DNA of 34,371 nucleotides. Origin: CAWEPK01 sp049521495. GTDB taxonomy: Bacteria > Desulfobacterota > Syntrophorhabdia > Syntrophorhabdales > WCHB1-27. Positions 30,633 to 34,371 of this stretch are shown here, one piece after another; positions within the stretch are counted from its first letter, which is position 1; each line of letters opens with the position of its first letter. A model generated the notes under the pieces. It searched no databases and was not told the DNA's origin. It was given only the letters and a program-made list of their open reading frames with translations. The stretch covers positions 1-34,371 of the forward strand of contig JBEKOT010000011.1 in NCBI GenBank assembly GCA_049521495.1. The letters are read 5' to 3'. Made by a program: the position numbers and the translations under genes.

Positions 30633-32288
30633 TTACGCTTCTTTGTATTCCCCAAAAACGCCCCTGAGGGTGTCCGAGATTTCGCCGACCGTTGCGTATA
30701 GGCGGACCGCTTCGAGAATCGGCCGGACAATGTTATCTTTCCCCTGAGCTGCCGCTTTCACAGCCGATAGACTTTCCATGACCTTTCCGTCATCCCGCTC
30801 CTTCTTTACCGCTGCGAGCTTCTCCTTCTGGTGCCGTTCGATTTCCGGGCTGACGCGGAGAAAACGGGTGAACGGCCCTTCCGCAATCCGGAACGCGTTG
30901 ACTCCTACTATGGTTCGACTGTTAGATTCGATTTCCTGTTGATATCGATAAGCGCTTTCACCTATCTCCCGCTGGACGTAGCCCGATTCTATAGCCGCGA
31001 CTGCCCCTCCCATGGCGTCTATTTTTTCAATATAATCGATTGCCTTCTTCTCGATCTCATTGGTGAGCGATTCGATGGCATAGGACCCCCCGAGAGGATC
31101 GATCATATCGGCAACACCGCTCTCAAAGGCGAGGAGCTGCTGGGTTCTCAAGGCGATCATCACTGATTCCTCGGTAGGCAGGCCGTACGCCTCGTCTCTC
31201 GAGTTTGTGTGGAGGGATTGGGTCCCTCCCAGTACCGCGGCGACGGCCTGCAGGGCAACACGCACCACATTGTTCTCCGGCTGCTGGGCAGTCAAGGTGC
31301 AGCCGGCTGTCTGGGTGTGGAACCGCAGCGTGCAGGAATCGTCGCTTTCGGCCTTGAAACGTTCCCTCATGATTCTTGCCCAGAGCCTTCGGGCGGCCCT
31401 GAACTTTGCGACCTCCTCAAGAAAATTATTGTGGGAGCTGAAGAAGAAAGAGAGCCTGGATGCAAAAGCATCGACATCGAGCCCCGCTTCGATCGCCGCC
31501 TTTACGTAAGCAATGCCGTCCGCCAGCGTAAAGGCCACCTCCTGCACGGCCGAGGAACCCGCTTCCCGGATGTGATAGCCGCTTATGCTGATCGTATTCC
31601 AGCGCGGCACGTGATCCTTGCAGAAGGAAAAGATATCGGTAACGATGCGCATCGATTCACGAGGCGGGAAGATATAGGTGCCCCTGGCCGCGTATTCCTT
31701 CAGAATATCGTTCTGGATCGTACCCTGAAGGTCGCCCGCCCTTATCCCCTGTTTTTCCGCCACCGCCAGATACATGGCCAGGAGGATAACCGCAGTGGAG
31801 TTAATCGTCATCGATGTGGAGACCTTGTCGAGGGGGATGTGATCGAAAAGAACCTCCATATCTTTAAGCGTATCGATGGCCACACCCACCTTTCCCACCT
31901 CGCCCTCGGCAATGGGGTTTTCGGAGTCATAACCGATCTGGGTCGGAAGGTCGAATGCAACGCTCAACCCTGTTTGTCCCTGGTCCAGCAGATACCTGTA
32001 GCGTTTGTTCGTCTCCTCGGCAGTGGCGAACCCCGCATACTGCCGCATCGTCCAGAAGCGCCCGCGATACATGGTCGGCTGGACCCCCCTTGTAAAGGGG
32101 TACTCACCGGGAAAACCGAGGTCTCTCGGATAATCGACTTCAGCCACGTCTTCCGGCGTGTAAAGCCGCTTGATCTCAATACCCGAGGTCGTCTCGAACC
32201 TCGGCGCCCGTTCTTTAGCCTTTAACAAGGCTTTCTCCAGCGTCGTCTTCTTCCAACGCTCAAATTCGGCCCGACCGTCCCAGTCCAT
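30633..32288 (-). CDS. Methylmalonyl-CoA mutase large subunit
   Basis: 551 residues, the TIM-barrel catalytic part without B12 domain. It carries Q-P-T-M-Y-R-G-R-F-W-T-M-R-Q-Y-A-G-F with the substrate-facing Tyr at Y84, diagnostic of methylmalonyl-CoA mutase; 2-hydroxyisobutyryl-CoA mutase has Ile there. S-G-Y-H-I-R-E-A-G holds the active-site His, and N-S-R-D-E-A-Y-G-L-P-T-E is intact. It catalyses succinyl-CoA/(R)-methylmalonyl-CoA interconversion with the small subunit encoded next to it. ATG 32288 has GGAAGG upstream, 29 bases after the carboxyltransferase stop. Confidence 0.94.
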   Translation of the reverse strand: MDWDGRAEFERWKKTTLEKALLKAKERAPRFETTSGIEIKRLYTPEDVAEVDYPRDLGFPGEYPFTRGVQPTMYRGRFWTMRQYAGFATAEETNKRYRYLLDQGQTGLSVAFDLPTQIGYDSENPIAEGEVGKVGVAIDTLKDMEVLFDHIPLDKVSTSMTINSTAVILLAMYLAVAEKQGIRAGDLQGTIQNDILKEYAARGTYIFPPRESMRIVTDIFSFCKDHVPRWNTISISGYHIREAGSSAVQEVAFTLADGIAYVKAAIEAGLDVDAFASRLSFFFSSHNNFLEEVAKFRAARRLWARIMRERFKAESDDSCTLRFHTQTAGCTLTAQQPENNVVRVALQAVAAVLGGTQSLHTNSRDEAYGLPTEESVMIALRTQQLLAFESGVADMIDPLGGSYAIESLTNEIEKKAIDYIEKIDAMGGAVAAIESGYVQREIGESAYRYQQEIESNSRTIVGVNAFRIAEGPFTRFLRVSPEIERHQKEKLAAVKKERDDGKVMESLSAVKAAAQGKDNIVRPILEAVRLYATVGEISDTLRGVFGEYKEA

Positions 32289-32317
32289 CGCCCACGCCCG
32301 CCTTCCCCGCCGTCTCT

Positions 32318-33904
32318 CTAAAGCGGTATGTTTCCGTGTTTCCGCCAGGGGTTGGCATCGACCTTCGTCCTGAGCATCCTCAGGGCCTGAATGATTCTGG
32401 GCCGGGTCTCCTCAGGCTCGATAATCTCATCAACGTACCCAAGCTCGGCTGCCTTGTAAGGGCTCGCGAATTTCTCCTGATACTCGTCCACCAACTGCCT
32501 CCTGGTCTCTTCAGGGTTGGAGGAATTCCTGATCTCGTTCCGGAAAATGATGTTGACTGCACCATCCGCCCCCATGACTGCAATCTCGGCCGTGGGGTAG
32601 CAATAATTCACATCTCCCCTGATATGCTTGCTTGACATCACATCATAGGCCCCGCCGTAACCCTTCCTCGCGATGATCGTGATCTTTGGGACAGTGGCCT
32701 CGCAGAAGGCATAGAGGAGTTTTGCTCCATGGCGGATAATGCCCCTTTCCTCCATATCGACCCCCGGCATAAAACCCGGGACATCGACAAACGTGACGAT
32801 AGGAAAGCTAAAGCAATCGCAGAACCGGACAAAGCGCGCTGCCTTCACCGACGAGTCCGGGTCCAGGGCGCCGGCCATGAAGTTCGGCTGGTTGGCGACG
32901 ATACCCGCCGGCATTCCGCCGAACCGGCCGAACCCGACGACTATGTTCTTTGCATAATCTTTTTGCACCTCTAGGAAATAGCCCTCATCCACGATCTGCA
33001 AGATCAGCTTCTTCATGTCGTAGGCTTTCCTCGAATCTTCCGGAATAATGGTCTTCAGGGACTCTTCCATGCGGTCAGGGTCGTCCTTGCATGTCATGAC
33101 GGGCGGTTTCTCCTTGTTGTTCTGCGGGAGAAACAGCATCAACTCCCTGACAAGCCTGATCGTGTCTTCGTCATCCTCACCCGCAAAATGGGCCACTCCG
33201 CTTTTTGTCATGTGCACGCCGGGACCGCCCAGGAGCTCCGAGGTAATCGGCTTCCCTTCCTTCGTCACGGTTTTCCTCAGGGCGGCCTTGATGACGTCGG
33301 GACCCGTGATGTGCATGTAGCTCTTATGTTTGGTCATGAAGACGAAATCGGTCATCGCCGGAGAGTAGACTGCGCCGCCCGCGCAGGGTCCCATGATCGC
33401 GGAAATCTGGGGGATTACACCGGAGGCCAGGACATTACGCAAGAAGATGTGGGCGTAGCCGGCGAGGCTCTCCACGCCTTCCTGGATCCTTGCGCCTCCC
33501 GAATCGTTCAGTCCTATGATCGGGGCGCCGGTTTTCATCGCAAGGTCCATGATCTTGCATATTTTTTCCGCAAAGGCCATCCCCAGGGTGCCGCCGAAGA
33601 CCGTGAAATCCTGTGAAAACACGAAGACCTGTCGACCTTCGATCTTCCCATAGCCGGTGACGACCCCGTCACCGTAAATCTTTTTCTCCGCCATTCCAAA
33701 ATCATTGCAGGCATGGGTCACGAACCGGTCCAGTTCCACAAAGGTCCCCTTATCAAGAAGGAGATGCGCCCTTTCGCGGGCAGTGAGCTTGCCTTCCTCA
33801 CGCTGCTTATCTATCTTTTCCTGCCCGCCTGCGAGCAATGCCTTTGCTCTTCTCCTCTCAAGCTCGGCTCGTATGGCCTCGATTCGTTTCATAACAATCC
33901 TCAT
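32318..33904 (-). CDS. Acyl-CoA carboxyltransferase (propionyl-CoA carboxylase beta/methylmalonyl-CoA decarboxylase alpha)
   Basis: 528 residues, two crotonase-like halves of the carboxyltransferase family. It moves CO2 between carboxybiotin and propionyl-CoA. Signatures: L-T-A-R-E-R near residue 40, N-D-S-G-G-A-R-I-Q-E-G with M-G-P-C-A-G-G-A-V-Y-S-P in the first half, and D-V-P-G-F-M-P-G and R-K-G-Y-G-G-A-Y in the second. The first ATG (33904) overlaps the MoaD-like stop (ATGA); a second ATG at 33892 has GAGG at a better distance. No biotin carrier, biotin carboxylase or decarboxylase membrane subunit lies in this operon, so it must use partners from elsewhere. It precedes the mutase genes, fitting the propionyl-CoA/succinyl-CoA route. 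Confidence 0.93.
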   Translation of the reverse strand: MRIVMKRIEAIRAELERRRAKALLAGGQEKIDKQREEGKLTARERAHLLLDKGTFVELDRFVTHACNDFGMAEKKIYGDGVVTGYGKIEGRQVFVFSQDFTVFGGTLGMAFAEKICKIMDLAMKTGAPIIGLNDSGGARIQEGVESLAGYAHIFLRNVLASGVIPQISAIMGPCAGGAVYSPAMTDFVFMTKHKSYMHITGPDVIKAALRKTVTKEGKPITSELLGGPGVHMTKSGVAHFAGEDDEDTIRLVRELMLFLPQNNKEKPPVMTCKDDPDRMEESLKTIIPEDSRKAYDMKKLILQIVDEGYFLEVQKDYAKNIVVGFGRFGGMPAGIVANQPNFMAGALDPDSSVKAARFVRFCDCFSFPIVTFVDVPGFMPGVDMEERGIIRHGAKLLYAFCEATVPKITIIARKGYGGAYDVMSSKHIRGDVNYCYPTAEIAVMGADGAVNIIFRNEIRNSSNPEETRRQLVDEYQEKFASPYKAAELGYVDEIIEPEETRPRIIQALRMLRTKVDANPWRKHGNIPL

Positions 33905-34140
33905 CCGCCGCCTATCGGCCGGAACAGGTTCACCTCATCTCCATCGCTCAGGACGTGAAAACCCTCGACGCGCCTGCCGTTGACGATCACGATCACGGGC
34001 ACTTCCCCGGGGATGTCAAGGCTCCTCAGCAAATCTTCGACCGTTGCCCCGTCGTCGAGCGCCTTCGAGAGGGAGAACCTGTTGCCCCCTTTCGGCAAGT
34101 AATGTCCGAGGTTTCCAAAGAGTTTGACGGCTACTTCCAT
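33901..34140 (-). CDS. MoaD/ThiS-family ubiquitin-like sulfur carrier protein
   Basis: 79 residues with a beta-grasp pattern and the C-terminal G-G-G that is thiocarboxylated in MoaD and ThiS. The final segment D-G-D-E-V-N-L-F-R-P-I-G-G-G matches the family consensus. It overlaps the acyl-CoA carboxyltransferase start by ATGA, so it is the first gene of the methylmalonyl operon. Its role there is not known; it could serve molybdopterin (for the Mo hydroxylase in the window), thiamine or a sulfur-transfer step. Confidence 0.83.
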   Translation of the reverse strand: MEVAVKLFGNLGHYLPKGGNRFSLSKALDDGATVEDLLRSLDIPGEVPVIVIVNGRRVEGFHVLSDGDEVNLFRPIGGG

Positions 34141-34371
34141 CGCCTCAAAACCGATTCCGTATTACGTGCTCAGGGTCTTGCCCGCGGCTCTCGTCCGCCC
34201 TACCGCAACGAGACCGGCTTCGCGTCGACCTTGATGCGTCGGGCCCGAAAGGGCCGTCTTTTCGATTGTAGCCCGGATGGGGAAAAGTTGAAAGGGTTTT
34301 TTGGTGGGCGGGTGGCCTCGTAATGGAAGCTCTAAAGCCGGATCCTAATAAAAGACACTGTTCAGGTCGAT
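34141..34371 (-). other. Upstream region of the methylmalonyl operon
   Basis: 231 bases to the window edge with no credible gene on either strand. A short GGCCC-GAAA-GGGCC hairpin (34242-34255) followed by T-rich sequence on the plus strand is the only structure I see. The promoter of the minus-strand operon probably lies here, but I cannot place it. Confidence 0.4.

Noticed and set aside
30633..32288. 2-Hydroxyisobutyryl-CoA mutase instead of methylmalonyl-CoA mutase
   Set aside because: The diagnostic position is Tyr (R-Q-Y-A-G-F, Y84), not Ile, and the neighbours are epimerase and acyl-CoA carboxyltransferase.
34242..34262. Plus-strand terminator
   Set aside because: The stem is only five base pairs and no plus-strand gene is visible upstream; mentioned only as a structure.

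Overview
The window reads as a chromosome segment of a GC-rich, Gram-negative anaerobe. An LpxL-type acyltransferase implies lipid A. The split methylmalonyl-CoA mutase operon, DUF35/thiolase genes and molybdenum hydroxylase resemble those of syntrophic or sulfate-reducing Desulfobacterota that degrade aromatics or ketones; this lineage is an inference from gene content. Genes use ATG/GTG starts with purine-rich ribosome sites, many overlap as ATGA, and AGG is a common Arg codon. I see no rRNA, tRNA, CRISPR array, insertion sequence or phage gene.

Layout. (1) 1-2612: housekeeping genes: ribosomal protein S1 (5' truncated), a Trm112-like Zn-ribbon protein and a lipid A-type acyltransferase. 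(2) 2707-6501: a LysR regulator divergent from an HMG-CoA-synthase-like/DUF35 fusion and a thiolase, ending in a strong terminator. (3) 6551-8287: a long leader, an MFS transporter and a bidirectional terminator. (4) 8299-11082, minus strand: SDR dehydrogenase, acyl-CoA dehydrogenase and an XRE-cupin regulator with a triple GTTAAC site at its start; a DUF2284 protein diverges from it. (5) 12143-29018, plus strand, about 17 kb: biotin-dependent carboxyltransferase, biotin carboxylase, UPF0261/Tm-1-like protein, PaaK-like ligase, a split PEP-synthase-type dikinase (phenylphosphate-synthase-like), isochorismatase-family hydrolase, NuoG/NuoE fusion, NuoF, three-subunit molybdenum hydroxylase and a GldA-like dehydrogenase. 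(6) 29041-34140, minus strand: MoaD-like protein, acyl-CoA carboxyltransferase, methylmalonyl-CoA mutase large and small subunits, epimerase and a flavodoxin-like reductase.

How they may work together. Region 5 looks like a catabolic module that activates an unusual substrate by phosphorylation and/or biotin-dependent carboxylation, CoA ligation and Mo-dependent hydroxylation or dehydroxylation, with electrons exchanged with NAD through the NuoG/E-NuoF proteins. Regions 2 and 4 supply thiolysis, dehydrogenation and transport, and region 6 links propionyl-CoA/methylmalonyl-CoA to succinyl-CoA. A two-part AT-rich motif with identical 20-bp spacing occurs upstream of both the DUF35/thiolase operon and the region 5 cluster, suggesting that the LysR regulator controls both. 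The substrate cannot be fixed from sequence. A phenolic compound, a ketone and an N-heterocycle are all compatible with part of the gene set.
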